64,000 bases of DNA from an uncultured Pseudomonadales bacterium (GTDB lineage Bacteria; Pseudomonadota; Gammaproteobacteria; Pseudomonadales; Azotimanducaceae), in assembly GCA_958295875.1 (NCBI GenBank), contig OY282379.1, positions 1,674,001-1,738,000 of the forward strand, read 5' to 3'. A program made the translations under genes and the position numbers. Below the pieces are notes generated by a model. The model saw only the letters and a list, made by a program, of their open reading frames with translations, searched no databases and was not told the DNA's origin. Shown in pieces: positions 9,474-24,154 of the stretch (its first letter is position 1; each line of letters opens with the position of its first letter).

Positions 9474-9591
9474 GGCTGACGATGACCTACTCTCACATGG
9501 GGAAGCCCCACACTACCATCGGCGCTAAGCCATTTCACTTCTGAGTTCGAGATGGGATCAGGTGGTTCGGACTCGCTATGGTCGTCAGCCA
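9474..9591 (-). rRNA. rrf: 5S ribosomal RNA
   Basis: The minus strand reads GGCTGACGACCATAGCGAGT at its start and contains the conserved CCATCTCGAACTCAGAAGTG. The 5' and 3' ends (GCTGACGA with TCGTCAGC) pair as helix I. It is the last gene of the rrn operon, about 80 bases after 23S. Ends are approximate. Confidence 0.95.
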
Positions 9592-9678
9592 AACTGTTGG
9601 CGCCGCCAAGGCGCCGCGTGTTCGTTCGATGAAGTCTTCCGATGCGTGCTTTCGCAACCGTTACGCGCTCGGCTATAT

Positions 9679-12606
<2,928 letters not shown>

Positions 12607-12789
12607 ATATAGCCCAGCGCGTAAAGCGCGGGCGTCGTGGTCGCCGAACAATTGCCGGTTGCTCGTTAAGCCGGAAGCAACTTGCCCCCGGCCAACGCCA
12701 AGACACGCATCGGATGTCGATGTCGGCGCTAGAAACCAACATCGACGCGCGCGCCGCTTGCAGGCGGCGCGCGACTTCATCGTACGAAC

Positions 12790-12802
12790 TGTGAAAGAAC
12801 GC
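12790..12802 (-). promoter_or_regulatory. boxA-like antitermination element in the 16S-23S spacer
   Basis: The minus strand reads GCGTTCTTTCACA, close to the rrn boxA consensus TGCTCTTTAACA. It lies between tRNA-Ala and 23S, where many gammaproteobacterial operons carry a second boxA. The rest of the 277-base spacer shows no gene. Confidence 0.6.
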
Positions 12803-12883
12803 TGTTCGAGCAGCGCCTGCATTGTGTGGCCGGCGCCGCGACGACGCCATTGTCGAAAGTTGCCAGCTCGCCAAACGGCGAGT

Positions 12884-12960
12884 TGGTGGAGCCGAGGAGG
12901 ATCGAACTCCTGACCTCCTGCTTGCAAAGCAGGCGCTCTCCCGAACTGAGCTACGGCCCC
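12884..12960 (-). tRNA. tRNA-Ala (anticodon TGC)
   Basis: The acceptor GGGGCCG pairs with CGGCTCC with one G-T pair, the anticodon loop is TTTGCAA, the T-arm reads GGAGTTCGATCC, and ACCA is encoded. It is the second spacer tRNA of the rrn operon. Confidence 0.96.
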
Positions 12961-12965
12961 GAACT

Positions 12966-13042
<77 letters not shown>

Positions 13043-13251
13043 GGTCAGACCTCCTGGACGGCCGCGGATCGGCTGTGCAGGCGCATCGAAACAAACCATT
13101 CGAGTGGGCGCCGCCCCCGTGAAGGGGCGCATCGCCACCGGCACCGCGATGAACGCGGGCAAGCGTCGATTCCGTTCGCGTGGAGATTTCCAAGGCTGGC
13201 TTCGCTTCAGCGCACGGCCTTGCGGCCGCAGCGTGGCGAAGCTTTGGGTTT

Positions 13252-14808
<1,557 letters not shown>

Positions 14809-14922
14809 GCAAACGTTCAGGTCACCGGAGGACGGCATGGCTTGCGCCAGCGCGACCCCTGCGGCCAAAAGCGTTCGCCAAGGCTCCTCGCTTACGAGCG
14901 CCCACACGAATGGCTTGTTTCA

Positions 14923-14936
14923 GTTGGTAAAGATCC
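14923..14936 (-). promoter_or_regulatory. boxA element in the rrn leader
   Basis: The minus strand reads GGATCTTTACCAAC, similar to boxA (TGCTCTTTAACA), and is followed about 20 bases later by CGTGTGGGCGCTCG, nearly the same as the E. coli rrn leader segment TGTGTGGGCACTCG. This is the NusB/NusG antitermination region upstream of 16S. Confidence 0.7.
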
Positions 14937-14971
14937 GGCCAGCGGGCTGTGCCGCGAGGCCAAGGGGACGC

Positions 14972-15000
14972 ACCATACGCCCCGATTTGGGCCGTTGCAA
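14972..15000 (-). promoter_or_regulatory. rrn operon promoter
   Basis: On the minus strand a -35 element TTGCAA (14995-15000) and a -10 element TATGGT (14972-14977) are separated by exactly 17 bases. The bases after the -10 are GC-rich (GCGTCCCC), as expected of a stringently controlled rRNA promoter discriminator. An A/T-rich stretch (TTTTCTTGCAACTTTTTC) lies just upstream and could serve as an UP element. The predicted leader before 16S is about 155 bases. Confidence 0.65.
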
Positions 15001-15083
15001 GAAAAAGTTGCAAGAAAATGCACCACCGCCCGGCGGCGACGCCGCCCCTCGGCCAGCAGCGCTCGGGGAAGGGATGCGCGAGC

Positions 15084-16358
15084 CTAAGCCGCAGCGTCGT
15101 GAACGGCGAGGCCCCATGCCTTGCGGCCGCGCCGGATCAGATGATAGCGGCCATGCAGGGCCGCCGCCGGCATCAGGGTGTGTTCGACATCCTCCACCAG
15201 CCGCCCGTTGACGCGCACGCCGCCGCTCTGCACTAAACGCCGCGCCGCGCTGCGCGACGCCGCAAGGCCAGCGTCCACCAACACACCGATGAGGCCCGCT
15301 GCCGGCGGCACGATGGCGCAAGCCATGCCGTCTTGGCGTAGCTGCCCGAAGTCCGCCGGCGTCAGCGCCGCGGGGTCGCCGCTGAAGAGCGCTTCGGTGA
15401 TGCGCTGCGCGGCAGCGAGGCCGGCGTCGCCATGCACGATGCGGGTGGCTTCCGCGGCGAGGCGCCGCTGGCCTTCGCGTGCGCCGGGCGCCGCCTGTCC
15501 GGCCGCGGCGAGCGCGTCGATGGCGCCGGCGTTCAAGAAGGTGAAGCGCTTGAGATGCGCCGCCACGTCGGCGTCAGCGGTGTTGATCCAGAACTGATAG
15601 AAGGCGTAAGGCGATGTCTTGGCCGCGTCCAGCCAGACGGCGCCAGATTCGGACTTGCCGAACTTTTTGCCATCCGCACGGGTGACCAACGGCGTCGTCA
15701 GCGCGTAGGCATCTTGGCCGAGCACGCGGCGAATGAGCTCGACGCCGCTCACGATGTTGCCCCACTGGTCGCTGCCGCCAATCTGCAGGCTGCACGCGAA
15801 GCGCCGCGCCAACTCCATGAAGTCCATGGCCTGCAGCACCATGTAGCTGAACTCGGTATAGGAGATGCCGGCGTCGTCCCGTTCCAGCCGGGACTTGATG
15901 CTGTCGCGCTGCACCATCGCGTTCACCGAGAAGTGCTTGCCGATGTCCCGCAGGAAGGTGGTGACGTCGAGGCCCGCGGTCCAGTCGAGGTTGTCCACCA
16001 CTTTCGCGGCGTTGGCGCCCTTGAAGTCTAGGAAGCGGGAGGCTTGGGCGCGGATGTTCGCCGTCCACGCCGCCACTTGGTCGCGGCTATTGAGGGGCCG
16101 CTCTTCGGATTTGCCGCCCGGGTCGCCGATGAGGCCGGTGGCGCCGCCGACGAGGAGGATGGGGGTGTGGCCGGCGCGTTGGAAGCGCCGCAGCGTGAGC
16201 AAGGGGATCAGGTTGCCAATGTGCAGGCTGTCGGCCGTCGGGTCGAAACCGCAATAGAGGAAGCGCGAGCCCGACGTGAGGTGCGCGTCGAGGCCGGCAG
16301 CGTCGGAGGTCTGCGCGATGAGGCCACGCCAGCGCAGGTCTGCAAGCGGGGATGGCAT
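15084..16358 (-). CDS. tyrS: tyrosyl-tRNA synthetase
   Basis: A class I synthetase of 424 residues charging tRNA-Tyr. The Rossmann domain has YCGFDPTADSLHIGNLIPLL with the HIGN form of HIGH, then GGATGLIGDP, and the KMSKS equivalent KFGKSESG. The C-terminal S4 RNA-binding domain is complete (SRSAARRLVQSGGVRVNGR). I use the ATG at 16358, which aligns with the E. coli N-terminus; an upstream GTG would add seven residues. It lies just upstream of the rrn promoter on the same strand, as in Pseudomonas. Confidence 0.97.
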   Translation of the reverse strand: MPSPLADLRWRGLIAQTSDAAGLDAHLTSGSRFLYCGFDPTADSLHIGNLIPLLTLRRFQRAGHTPILLVGGATGLIGDPGGKSEERPLNSRDQVAAWTANIRAQASRFLDFKGANAAKVVDNLDWTAGLDVTTFLRDIGKHFSVNAMVQRDSIKSRLERDDAGISYTEFSYMVLQAMDFMELARRFACSLQIGGSDQWGNIVSGVELIRRVLGQDAYALTTPLVTRADGKKFGKSESGAVWLDAAKTSPYAFYQFWINTADADVAAHLKRFTFLNAGAIDALAAAGQAAPGAREGQRRLAAEATRIVHGDAGLAAAQRITEALFSGDPAALTPADFGQLRQDGMACAIVPPAAGLIGVLVDAGLAASRSAARRLVQSGGVRVNGRLVEDVEHTLMPAAALHGRYHLIRRGRKAWGLAVHDAAA

Positions 16359-16652
16359 GGCGCGCAACGGTAACAGCACTTCCCGAGTGCGCCAAACGCG
16401 CTACAATGGCACCCAAGCGGGCTGAGCGTCGCGCACTCGTGCAGGTCGCCACCCACGCAGCGAGGCCCATAGGCGGTGGCACCAAACCCGGCAGCACCGA
16501 ACCCGACAGAATAGTCCCCCACCTCGGCAGCAGCCCACTCACGCAAGAGCATCCTTTTTGCAGCGCACTTCAAGCCCACTCCGCAAAGACCGGCAACAGA
16601 ACAGCGCGTTCGCAACAGGCACTCAAGGACAAGGCACGCACTGTCAGAGCAA

Positions 16653-18002
16653 TTGGATGTGACGCACGGCAGATTTCCTCGGTTCCACGCTTATGCCGCC
16701 GCGGCGTTGGCCTTGGTGGTGTTCGCCGCGGCCAGCGTGCCCGATGAGCCGCCCGTCGAGCCGATGGACGAGCCGGTCGAGCCATCTGCCGGCGTCAGCC
16801 TTGCGGCCCCTGGAGCGAACTTGACGCCGGTTGACGCAGCCCCCCGAGCCGTGCCCAACCCCGCCGCGATCGAGCCTGACGACGCTGCCGCCGCGTTGCC
16901 GCAGCCAGATTGGCAAGTGGCGTCGGTGCGCCGCAACGACACGCTGGAGAAGCTCTTCCGTCGCCACGGCCTGTCTGTCGGCGATCTGCAATGCCTGCTC
17001 GACAGCGGCCCCTTGGGCAAGCGCCTGCACGACGTCCACCCAGGCGACGAGATCGAGTTCGTCGCCAACGCGGCCGGCGAGCTTGTGCGCCTCGGCTACT
17101 CGCCGCGTCCCTTGGAACGCTTGGAGTTCGAGCGTGGCGAGAGCGGTTGCGAGGCGCGCAGGATGGAAGCGGTGCCTGAGGTGACGGCGGCCAGACGGCA
17201 TGCGGTCATCGACCACTCGCTGTGGCTTGCCGGCACCAAGAGCGGCTTGAACGACCGCATCGTCATCGCGTTGGCGAAGCTCTTCCAGTGGGACATCGAT
17301 TTCGTGCTGGACATTCGCAAGGGCGACGAGTTCTCGCTGGTCTACGAGGAGCATCGCCACGAGGGCGTGTTCATCGGCTTCGAGATCTTGGCAGCGGAGT
17401 TCGTCAACCAAGGGCGGGCGTACCGCGCCGTGCGCTACGAGGACGCAGCCGGCGAGGTGGACTACTACGGCCCCGAGGGAGACCGCTTGCGCAAGGCATT
17501 CCTGCGCGCGCCAGTGGAGTTCACGCGCATCAGCTCCAACTTCAACTTGCGCCGCAAGCACCCCTTGTTCAAGCGCTCCATGCCGCATCGCGGCATCGAC
17601 TATGCGGCGCCTACGGGCACGCCAGTGCTGGCGGCCGGCGATGGGCGCGTGCGCGTGCGTGGCAGAACCAGGCCGAACGGCAACTACATCGTGCTGCAGC
17701 ATGGCCAAGCGTTCCAAACCAAGTACCTGCACCTGACGCGCTTTGCGCGTGGCGTGCGCGAAGGCCACCGCGTGCGCCAAGGCGACGTCATCGGCTATGT
17801 CGGCGCCACCGGCTACGCCACCGGCCCGCACCTGCACTATGAGTTCCTGGTCGATGGCGTCCATCGCAATCCGCGCACGGTGAAGCTGCCGCCGGCCTCG
17901 CCGGTGGCTGACGCGGAGCGAACGCGGTTCCTCGGCGCCACGCGCCCCTTGCTCGCCCGATTGGACGATTTCCAGGCGCACCGTCTCGCGGCCTCGGATT
18001 GA
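16653..18002 (+). CDS. M23 family murein endopeptidase (MepM/YebA-like)
   Basis: A 449-residue periplasmic peptidase predicted to cut peptidoglycan cross-links. One N-terminal hydrophobic anchor (about residues 12-30), then an Ala/Pro/Glu-rich linker, an OapA/LysM-like segment with RRNDTLEKLFRRHGLS near residue 90, and the LytM domain: HRGIDYAAPTGTPVLAAGDG, KYLHLTRF and GPHLHYEF carry the zinc ligands H, D, H. The frame begins at a TTG at 16653; a GTG at 16659 is also possible. Its TGA overlaps the TTG start of anmK, so the two murein genes are coupled. It diverges from tyrS across a 294-base gap with a weak plus-strand TACAAT at 16402. Confidence 0.9.
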   Translation: MDVTHGRFPRFHAYAAAALALVVFAAASVPDEPPVEPMDEPVEPSAGVSLAAPGANLTPVDAAPRAVPNPAAIEPDDAAAALPQPDWQVASVRRNDTLEKLFRRHGLSVGDLQCLLDSGPLGKRLHDVHPGDEIEFVANAAGELVRLGYSPRPLERLEFERGESGCEARRMEAVPEVTAARRHAVIDHSLWLAGTKSGLNDRIVIALAKLFQWDIDFVLDIRKGDEFSLVYEEHRHEGVFIGFEILAAEFVNQGRAYRAVRYEDAAGEVDYYGPEGDRLRKAFLRAPVEFTRISSNFNLRRKHPLFKRSMPHRGIDYAAPTGTPVLAAGDGRVRVRGRTRPNGNYIVLQHGQAFQTKYLHLTRFARGVREGHRVRQGDVIGYVGATGYATGPHLHYEFLVDGVHRNPRTVKLPPASPVADAERTRFLGATRPLLARLDDFQAHRLAASD

Positions 18003-19123
18003 GCGACGGCGCCGAACATGGGGCAGGGTCGCGGCCCTCCCTTTACATCGGCGCCATCTCCGGCACCAGCGTCGACGGCTTGGATTTGGCGCTCGTAGAC
18101 GCTGTCGCGCAGCCGCCGCGCATTCTTGAAGCGAAGACCGTGCCGCTGCCGGCCGCGCTGGCTGCGCAGTTGCGCGCGCTGGCCGCCCCCGGCGCCGACG
18201 AGGTGGATCGCATGGCCCGCGCCGACGCCGAACTCGGCGAGTTCATCGGCCGCGCGGTGCGCTCCCTAGCTCAGGGCCGACGCATTGCCGCAGTGGGCAG
18301 CCACGGCCAGACCATCCGGCACGGGCCCCGCGCCACGCCAACCTACACCGTGCAAATCGGCGATCCGAACCGCATTGCGGAGATTGCCGGCATTGACGTG
18401 GTGGCAGACTTCCGCCGGCGCGACATGGCCGCCGGCGGCGAAGGCGCGCCGCTGGTGCCACTCTTTCACGCGGCGCTGTTCGACGCCGCGGACACGCCCC
18501 GGGCGATCCTCAACATCGGCGGCATCGCCAACGTCACCCTGTTGGCGCGGGAAGCGCAGGCGCGGGGCTTCGACACCGGCCCCGGCAATGCGCTGCTGGA
18601 CGCTTGGGCGCGTGAGCGCCGCGGGGTGGACTTTGACGACGATGGCGCATGGGGCGCGCGGGGCGCCGTGTTGCCGCGCCTCTTGGACAAGCTGCGGGAG
18701 GACCGGTTTCTCAAGGCGCCGCCCCCGAAGAGCACGGGCAAAGAGGTTTACAACCTGGACTATCTCCGCCAGCGCCTCGATGGCGACGAAGACGCCACCG
18801 ACGTGCAGGCAACGCTCGCTGAGTTCACCGCGGCGAGCGTGGCCGATGCCATTGACGCTTGGGCGCCAGCCGCCGCCGAGGTGGTCGCCTGCGGCGGCGG
18901 GCGCTTGAACGGTGATCTAATGCGCCGTCTGGCGCGGCGTTTGGCGGCGCGGCCACTGCGCAGCAGCGATGAACTCGGCGTTGATGGAGACGCCATCGAA
19001 GCGGCCGCCTTCGCATGGCTCGCGCATCGCTTCCTTGATGGTCTGCCGGGCAACGCCCCGGCCGCCACGGGCGCCGCTGGGCCGCGGCCCCTTGGGGCGC
19101 TCTATCCGGCGCGTCTCAGATAG
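17999..19123 (+). CDS. anmK: anhydro-N-acetylmuramic acid kinase
   Basis: Phosphorylates 1,6-anhydro-MurNAc released by lytic transglycosylases, giving MurNAc-6-phosphate for wall recycling. The 374-residue protein shows the family motifs: [18 protein letters not shown] near residue 17, [51 protein letters not shown] and [11 protein letters not shown]. The start is TTG, overlapping the TGA of the M23 gene as TTGA. Its 3' end overlaps the 3' end of erpA on the other strand by 8 bases. Confidence 0.95.
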   Translation: MSDGAEHGAGSRPSLYIGAISGTSVDGLDLALVDAVAQPPRILEAKTVPLPAALAAQLRALAAPGADEVDRMARADAELGEFIGRAVRSLAQGRRIAAVGSHGQTIRHGPRATPTYTVQIGDPNRIAEIAGIDVVADFRRRDMAAGGEGAPLVPLFHAALFDAADTPRAILNIGGIANVTLLAREAQARGFDTGPGNALLDAWARERRGVDFDDDGAWGARGAVLPRLLDKLREDRFLKAPPPKSTGKEVYNLDYLRQRLDGDEDATDVQATLAEFTAASVADAIDAWAPAAAEVVACGGGRLNGDLMRRLARRLAARPLRSSDELGVDGDAIEAAAFAWLAHRFLDGLPGNAPAATGAAGPRPLGALYPARLR

Positions 19124-19448
19124 CGAACGAGTTGCCGCAGCCGCAGGTGGCGGAGGCATTGGGGTTGGCGACGACGAACTGCGCCCCCTGCAAATCTTCC
19201 CGGTAGTCCACCTCGGCGCCGGCGAGGTATTGATAGCTCATTGCGTCCACCAGCATGGCGACGCCATCGCGCTCGATGACGGCATCGTCTTCGTCGACGT
19301 CTTCGTCGAAAGTGAACCCATAAGAAAAGCCGCTGCAGCCGCCGCCGGTGACGAACACGCGGAGCTTGAGGCTGTCGTTGCCTTCGTCCGAGAGGAGTGC
19401 CGCCACTTTCGCCGCAGCGCGGTTGGAGAGGCTGATGTGCGTGTCCAT
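19116..19448 (-). CDS. erpA: iron-sulfur cluster insertion protein ErpA
   Basis: A 110-residue A-type carrier that passes Fe-S clusters to apo-proteins such as IspG/H and respiratory enzymes. The three ligand cysteines are present: C38 in [11 protein letters not shown], and C102 and C104 in the C-terminal CGCGNSF. The ATG at 19448 gives the family's usual length; the ribosome site is weak. It follows the bactofilin gene by 49 bases on the same strand. The long acidic stretch [15 protein letters not shown] is a normal variant. Confidence 0.95.
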   Translation of the reverse strand: MDTHISLSNRAAAKVAALLSDEGNDSLKLRVFVTGGGCSGFSYGFTFDEDVDEDDAVIERDGVAMLVDAMSYQYLAGAEVDYREDLQGAQFVVANPNASATCGCGNSFAI

Positions 19449-19497
19449 GCCGCAATTGTACCTGTGCGTCTGCGAGCCCGTTGTGCTATGGAGTGTG

Positions 19498-19917
19498 CTA
19501 AGGAGCGCCGCTGTCCCGCTCCGTGGCGCGGGGCTCCAGCTTGTGAACCTTGCTGTCCTTGGCGTCTTTGCGGTGGGACAGTTCGCCGACAACAGTGGCG
19601 CCGAGCTGCATCTCGATGGTGTGATACCGCACGTTGCCATGCACCACGCCCGAAGCGGCGATTTCCAGCCGCTCGCTCGCGTCGATGTTGCCCTCGACGG
19701 TGCCGGCGATGGTGGCGACCGGGACGTTGACGTCGCCGATCACGCGGCCGCCAACGCTGACGATCAAGGCCCCTTCGCCGTCGCCGTCGGTGCCGATGTC
19801 GCCCTCGACGAGGCCGCTGACATACACCCGCCCGCGAAAGCGGACGCTGCCGCGCACGACGGTGTCGGGGGCGACCAAGGTCGTCTCCCGCGATGTGTTG
19901 CTGGATTTGCCGAACAT
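19498..19917 (-). CDS. bactofilin (polymer-forming cytoskeletal protein)
   Basis: A 139-residue DUF583 protein expected to self-assemble into filaments that organise the cell envelope. The core is a right-handed beta-helix of short repeats visible as [38 protein letters not shown] and GVVHGNVRY. Short polar tails flank it. The ATG at 19917 (MFGKSSN) has an excellent GGAGGAG site and lies one base after the DUF6776 stop, so those two genes are an operon. No enzymatic residues are expected. Confidence 0.92.
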   Translation of the reverse strand: MFGKSSNTSRETTLVAPDTVVRGSVRFRGRVYVSGLVEGDIGTDGDGEGALIVSVGGRVIGDVNVPVATIAGTVEGNIDASERLEIAASGVVHGNVRYHTIEMQLGATVVGELSHRKDAKDSKVHKLEPRATERDSGAP

Positions 19918-19918
19918 G

Positions 19919-20608
19919 TCACTCCTCCTCCACGCGCCAATCAAACACCCGCTCCCACGGCGGCTGCTGCGCATCCGCGACCTGCGCCGCCACCTCGATG
20001 TGACGCGGGGCGAAACCCTCTGGCAACGCCATGCGGCCGTTGAAGTCCTGAAAGTACAAGAACTCGAACACTGCCGGATAGTCTCCGCCGACGGCTAGGT
20101 CGCGCAAGGGCAGCGTCTTCGATGCGCCGTCGTGGTCGCCCACGATGTCCACTTGCAAGGCCCCGGCGATCGGTTGGTGACGGTCCACGATCTGCGTGAG
20201 CAGCAAACTGTACGCATACTCGGCGGGGGTTTCGGTGCTCGACACGGCCCAGTCGGCGATGTGGAACCCCCGGCGCGCTTCCGAAGGGGCGACTAGGCGC
20301 TGATAGAAGCGCAACTCTTCCTCGAGTGCGCCGATGCGATCCCGCAACGCCTTCACCGTGCGCCGCAAGCGCTCGTTGGCGCCGGCTTCGACCCTGGCCG
20401 TCACCGACTGCGCGGGCGAGGCGACCAATGGCCCAATCGGCGGCGCTGGGCGGCTCGCCTCGGCGGCGTCCTGGCGGTGTGCGCCCAACTCGCCGACGTG
20501 TGCGCCGAGCGCATAGCCGATGGCGAGCAGCGCCGCGGCGACGGCGGTGGCGATCAGCTTGCGGCCGCGCCGCCTCGAAACGACGGCGAGTTCCCCAACT
20601 GCCTGCAT
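19919..20608 (-). CDS. DUF6776-type membrane-anchored coiled-coil protein
   Basis: A 229-residue protein with one N-terminal membrane segment (about residues 17-36), a Pro/Ala linker, a short coiled coil (RLRRTVKALRDRIGALEEEL, about residues 80-99) and a beta-rich C-terminal domain (EYAYSLLLTQIVDRHQPIAG, FLYFQDFNGRMALPEGF). This layout and its place directly before bactofilin fit the DUF6776 family found next to bactofilin and erpA in gammaproteobacteria. It may anchor or position the filament; this is inferred from context. The 122-base gap upstream is shared with the divergent ClC gene. Confidence 0.75.
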   Translation of the reverse strand: MQAVGELAVVSRRRGRKLIATAVAAALLAIGYALGAHVGELGAHRQDAAEASRPAPPIGPLVASPAQSVTARVEAGANERLRRTVKALRDRIGALEEELRFYQRLVAPSEARRGFHIADWAVSSTETPAEYAYSLLLTQIVDRHQPIAGALQVDIVGDHDGASKTLPLRDLAVGGDYPAVFEFLYFQDFNGRMALPEGFAPRHIEVAAQVADAQQPPWERVFDWRVEEE

Positions 20609-20730
20609 AGGCGCCCCAAAGGCTGCGCCGCGCCGCCAGCGATGACGGCGCCGCGACGTGTGCCGCGGCTCGTGGCGCGTGGACAGGCGGGTATACTCGC
20701 CCCGCCGCGCTAGGGCAAGCCCTCGGCCAA

Positions 20731-22425
20731 GTGAGTTTGAGCACCCGACGCAATCGTTCCGGCGCGGCCCGCGCGCCAGCCCTTGACGCGCTCCGCGACC
20801 GTTTGGCGGGTGGCGGTGCGCGGCCGCTGCTATTGTTGCTGGCTGTTGCGGCCGGCGCAGTGACGAGCTTGGTCGTTGGCGCCCTCTTCGCCACCATCGA
20901 ATTCGCCACAGACATCGCCAGCCGCCTCGCCGGCGGTGGCTTCAGCGATCTACCGCCGACTGCGCGGGTGGCATTGCCCCTTGCCGGGGCGCTTCTGCTT
21001 GGCGTTTTGCTATCGCCGCTCGCGGCCAGGCGGCGCCGCAGCGGTGTATCCCATGTGCTGGAGCACCTCGTCCAAGGCCAAGCGCGGCTGCCATTGGCCA
21101 ACGCTGGCGTGCAGTACTTGGCGGGCAGCGCGGCCCTCGGCACGGGCCTCTCCGGCGGCGCCGAGGGGCCGGCGGTGCATTTGGGCGCGGCCGGCGCGAG
21201 CGCCTTGGCGCGCGGGTTGCGGATTCCGCAGAACAGCGCGCGGGTGCTGTTGGCGTGCGGCGCTGCTGCGGCGCTCTCTTGTTCCTTCAACGCGCCCTTG
21301 GCCGGAGTCGTGTTTGCGCTGGAAGTCGTGCTCATGGAGTACGCCGTTGCCACCTTCATCCCGGTGCTGATCGCCGCCGTCACCGCCAAGGTGGTGGGAC
21401 ATTGGACGTTCGGCCATGTGGAAAGCTTCGCCGTGGACGACGTGGCCATGCGCTCGTTGCTGGATCTGCCCATCGTCGCGTTGGCGGGATGCGCGATGGG
21501 CGCATTGGCGGCGGCGTTCGTGGCCGCATTGCGCGCCTTTGCGAGCCTTGGCCGGCGGCCGTTCTGGCTGCGCGCCGGCCTCGCCGGCATCATCACCGGC
21601 GCCGCGGCGCTGGTGACGCCGGCGATTATGGGCGTGGGTTATGACGCGGTGGATGCGACGCTGCTGGGACAACTCGCGTGGCCGGCGTTGGTGGTCATCT
21701 TGGTGGCGAAGCTGGTGGCTTCGAGCGCTTGCGTTGGCCTCGGATTGCCGGTGGGGGTGATTGCGCCAACGCTCGTGATGGGCGCGGTGGGCGGGGAACT
21801 GTTGGGCCAAGTGGCCGCCGCATGGGCGCCGTTCGAGGTGTCGCCTTCGGTGTTCTACGCTTTGTTGGGCATGGGCGCCATGCTCGCCGCGGCGCTGCAT
21901 GCGCCGCTGACGGGCTTGCTCGTTGTGTTGGAGCTCACGGGGAACATGGAGATCATCTTGGCCGCCATGTTGATCGTCGCCATCGCCACCGCCACCGCCC
22001 GGCAAGGATTCCGCCAACCGTGGGCCTTCATCGCCGCGCTGGGGCCGGATCGATTCGCGTTTCCGTCCACGCCGGCCGAGCAACACTTGTTGCGCGTTGC
22101 GGTGGCAAGCGTCATGGACCGCCGCGTCGCGCCCCAGTCTGCGTCGGACACCGTGCCGTCGGACGCCGCGGCGCGTTGGCGAGTGGCGCTGGATGACATG
22201 GGGGGCGTGCACGTTGGCGCGTTGGCCGATGGTGCGGCACGGCCGGCCAGCTTGGCGGCAAGCGCCTTCATCGACAGCGGCGCGACGCTGTTGGAAGCGC
22301 GGGCGCGGCTCAACGCTGCTGGCGTGGAGGCGCTCTGCGTGCGCCGCGAGGGCCGCGGCGCCGGTGGCGCCGTCATCGGCGTGCTTGCCCGCGCAGACAT
22401 CGACGCCTACCTGACGGGCCACTGA
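20731..22425 (+). CDS. ClC-family chloride channel/transporter with a C-terminal CBS segment
   Basis: A 564-residue membrane protein with the ClC fold. The selectivity/gating motif GGAEGPAVHLG is present, so the gating glutamate is kept, and the internal proton glutamate region NAPLAGVVFALEVVLME is also intact, which favours H+/Cl- exchange over a pure channel. SACVGLGLPVGVIAPTLVMG forms the second selectivity stretch. After residue about 445 a soluble tail resembles one CBS pair (VMDRRVAPQSASDT, ending IGVLARADIDAYL). The start is a GTG at 20731. Its TGA overlaps the ATG of hemJ by one base. Confidence 0.9.
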   Translation: MSLSTRRNRSGAARAPALDALRDRLAGGGARPLLLLLAVAAGAVTSLVVGALFATIEFATDIASRLAGGGFSDLPPTARVALPLAGALLLGVLLSPLAARRRRSGVSHVLEHLVQGQARLPLANAGVQYLAGSAALGTGLSGGAEGPAVHLGAAGASALARGLRIPQNSARVLLACGAAAALSCSFNAPLAGVVFALEVVLMEYAVATFIPVLIAAVTAKVVGHWTFGHVESFAVDDVAMRSLLDLPIVALAGCAMGALAAAFVAALRAFASLGRRPFWLRAGLAGIITGAAALVTPAIMGVGYDAVDATLLGQLAWPALVVILVAKLVASSACVGLGLPVGVIAPTLVMGAVGGELLGQVAAAWAPFEVSPSVFYALLGMGAMLAAALHAPLTGLLVVLELTGNMEIILAAMLIVAIATATARQGFRQPWAFIAALGPDRFAFPSTPAEQHLLRVAVASVMDRRVAPQSASDTVPSDAAARWRVALDDMGGVHVGALADGAARPASLAASAFIDSGATLLEARARLNAAGVEALCVRREGRGAGGAVIGVLARADIDAYLTGH

Positions 22426-22847
22426 TGCTCTGGATCAAGGCCTTCCACATCATCTTCGTGGTCACGTGGTTCGCGGGGCTCTTCTACCTGCCGCGGCTGT
22501 TCGTCTATCACGCCATGACCGAAGACCAAGCCGGCATTGATCGCTTCAAAGTGATGGAGCGCAAGTTGTACCGCTCCATCATGACGCCGTCGGCGGCCCT
22601 GGCGGCGGTGTTCGGCGTTTGGCTTGTGGCGCTCGCGTGGGATGCTTACGCCAACGCGGCATGGTTGTGGGTGAAGGTCGTGTTGGCGCTCGCGCTGTAC
22701 GGCTATCATGGCTATTGCGGGCGTCTCGTGAGGCTGTTCGCAGACGACGAAAATGCCCGCAGCCATCGCTTCTACCGTTGGTTGAACGAAGCTCCGGCGG
22801 TGCTTTTGGTGGCCATGGCCATCCTCGCCGTGGTGAAGCCGTTTTAG
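22425..22847 (+). CDS. hemJ: protoporphyrinogen IX oxidase, HemJ type
   Basis: A 140-residue four-helix membrane protein that oxidises protoporphyrinogen IX in heme synthesis. The HemJ pattern is visible: [20 protein letters not shown] near the start with the conserved His, [21 protein letters not shown], and HGYCGRLVR. Length and helix count match the family. The ATG overlaps the ClC stop codon (TGATG). hemL follows 17 bases later, so two heme genes are paired. Confidence 0.93.
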   Translation: MLWIKAFHIIFVVTWFAGLFYLPRLFVYHAMTEDQAGIDRFKVMERKLYRSIMTPSAALAAVFGVWLVALAWDAYANAAWLWVKVVLALALYGYHGYCGRLVRLFADDENARSHRFYRWLNEAPAVLLVAMAILAVVKPF

Positions 22848-22864
22848 AGGTGCGGGGGCTCCAT

Positions 22865-24154
22865 ATGCATCGCGACAAGTCCGAGGGCCTGCTGCGCCGC
22901 GCAGCAGCGGTGATGCCAGGCGGCGTCAATTCGCCGGTGCGGGCCTTCAAGGGCGTTGGCGGCTCGCCGGTGTTCTTCGAGTCCGCACAGGGTGCCCATA
23001 TGGTCGACGTGGACGGCAACCGCTACATCGACTATGTGGGCGCGTGGGGGCCCATGGTGCAAGGCCACGGCTTTGCGCCGCTGGTGCAGGCCGTGCAGCG
23101 CCAAGCGGCCGCCGGCTTGGGTTTCGGCGCGCCCACCGAGGCGGAAGTGGACATGGCCGAGCGCTTGGTGGCTCGTGTGCCGGCCATTGAGAAGGCGCGG
23201 CTGGTCAACTCCGGCACTGAAGCGACCATGACGGCGCTGCGCTTGGCGCGGGGCTTCACCGGCCGCGATCTCATCGTGAAGTTCGATGGCTGTTACCACG
23301 GCCACTCGGATGCCCTGCTGGTGAAGGCCGGCAGCGGGGCGCTGACGCTGGGGATGCCGGATTCCGCCGGCGTGCCGGCGGCGGTGGCGCGCAATACGTT
23401 GTCCGTGCCTTACAACGACATGGACGCGGTGGACGCGGTGCTGCGCCGGCACGGTGACGCCATCGCCGCCGTCATCGTGGAACCGGTGGCCGGCAACATG
23501 GGATGCGTGCCACCCGATGCCCACTTTCTGCCGGGCCTCCGCGAGGCCACCGAACGGGTCGGGGCGCTGCTCATCTTCGACGAGGTGATGACCGGATTTC
23601 GCGTCGGGCCGGCCGGCGCCGGCGCCCTCCACGGCGTCGTTGCAGACCTCGTGACGCTTGGCAAAGTCATCGGCGGCGGCCTGCCGGTGGCGGCGCTGGG
23701 CGGACGCGCGGAGGTGATGGATCATCTCGCGCCCGATGGCCCCGTTTATCAAGCCGGCACGCTGTCTGGCAATCCGTTGGCGACCGCGGCCGGCATCAGC
23801 ATGCTCGATGCCTTGAACGAGGCGTTCTACACGCGCTTGGCAGCGAACACCCAGACGCTGGCGGACGGCCTTGCCGCGTGCGCCCAGAGCCATCAAGTGC
23901 CGGTTTGCGTCAATCGGGTGTGCGGCATGTTCAGCATCTTCTTCACGTCGGCGCCGGCGGTGCGCGGATTTGCGGATGTGATGGCCTGCGACCGCGAGCG
24001 TTATGGCAGGTTCTTCCATGCCATGCTCGACGCCGGCGTCTATTTCGCGCCATCCGCGTTCGAGGCGGCCTTCGTCTCCGGCGCGCATGGCGAGGAAGAG
24101 ATTGCCAGCACCCTCGCCGCCGCCGACCTCGCGTTCGCCCGGGTCCATGCATGA
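22865..24154 (+). CDS. hemL: glutamate-1-semialdehyde 2,1-aminomutase
   Basis: A PLP enzyme of 429 residues making 5-aminolevulinate in the C5 pathway. The family start [20 protein letters not shown] is present. The PLP-site motifs are [44 protein letters not shown] and the lysine in [17 protein letters not shown] choose the ATG at 22865, with GGGGG upstream; the frame is open earlier but overlaps hemJ. Its TGA overlaps the next ATG (ATGA). Confidence 0.96.
   Translation: MHRDKSEGLLRRAAAVMPGGVNSPVRAFKGVGGSPVFFESAQGAHMVDVDGNRYIDYVGAWGPMVQGHGFAPLVQAVQRQAAAGLGFGAPTEAEVDMAERLVARVPAIEKARLVNSGTEATMTALRLARGFTGRDLIVKFDGCYHGHSDALLVKAGSGALTLGMPDSAGVPAAVARNTLSVPYNDMDAVDAVLRRHGDAIAAVIVEPVAGNMGCVPPDAHFLPGLREATERVGALLIFDEVMTGFRVGPAGAGALHGVVADLVTLGKVIGGGLPVAALGGRAEVMDHLAPDGPVYQAGTLSGNPLATAAGISMLDALNEAFYTRLAANTQTLADGLAACAQSHQVPVCVNRVCGMFSIFFTSAPAVRGFADVMACDRERYGRFFHAMLDAGVYFAPSAFEAAFVSGAHGEEEIASTLAAADLAFARVHA

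Noticed and set aside
21010..22422. A 470-codon minus-strand frame opposite the ClC gene
   Set aside because: It is a GC-rich shadow, full of His/Arg/Gln, with no family pattern; the plus-strand ClC motifs are clear.
22844..24148. A 434-codon minus-strand frame opposite hemL
   Set aside because: Antisense of a well-conserved enzyme; composition is typical of a shadow frame.
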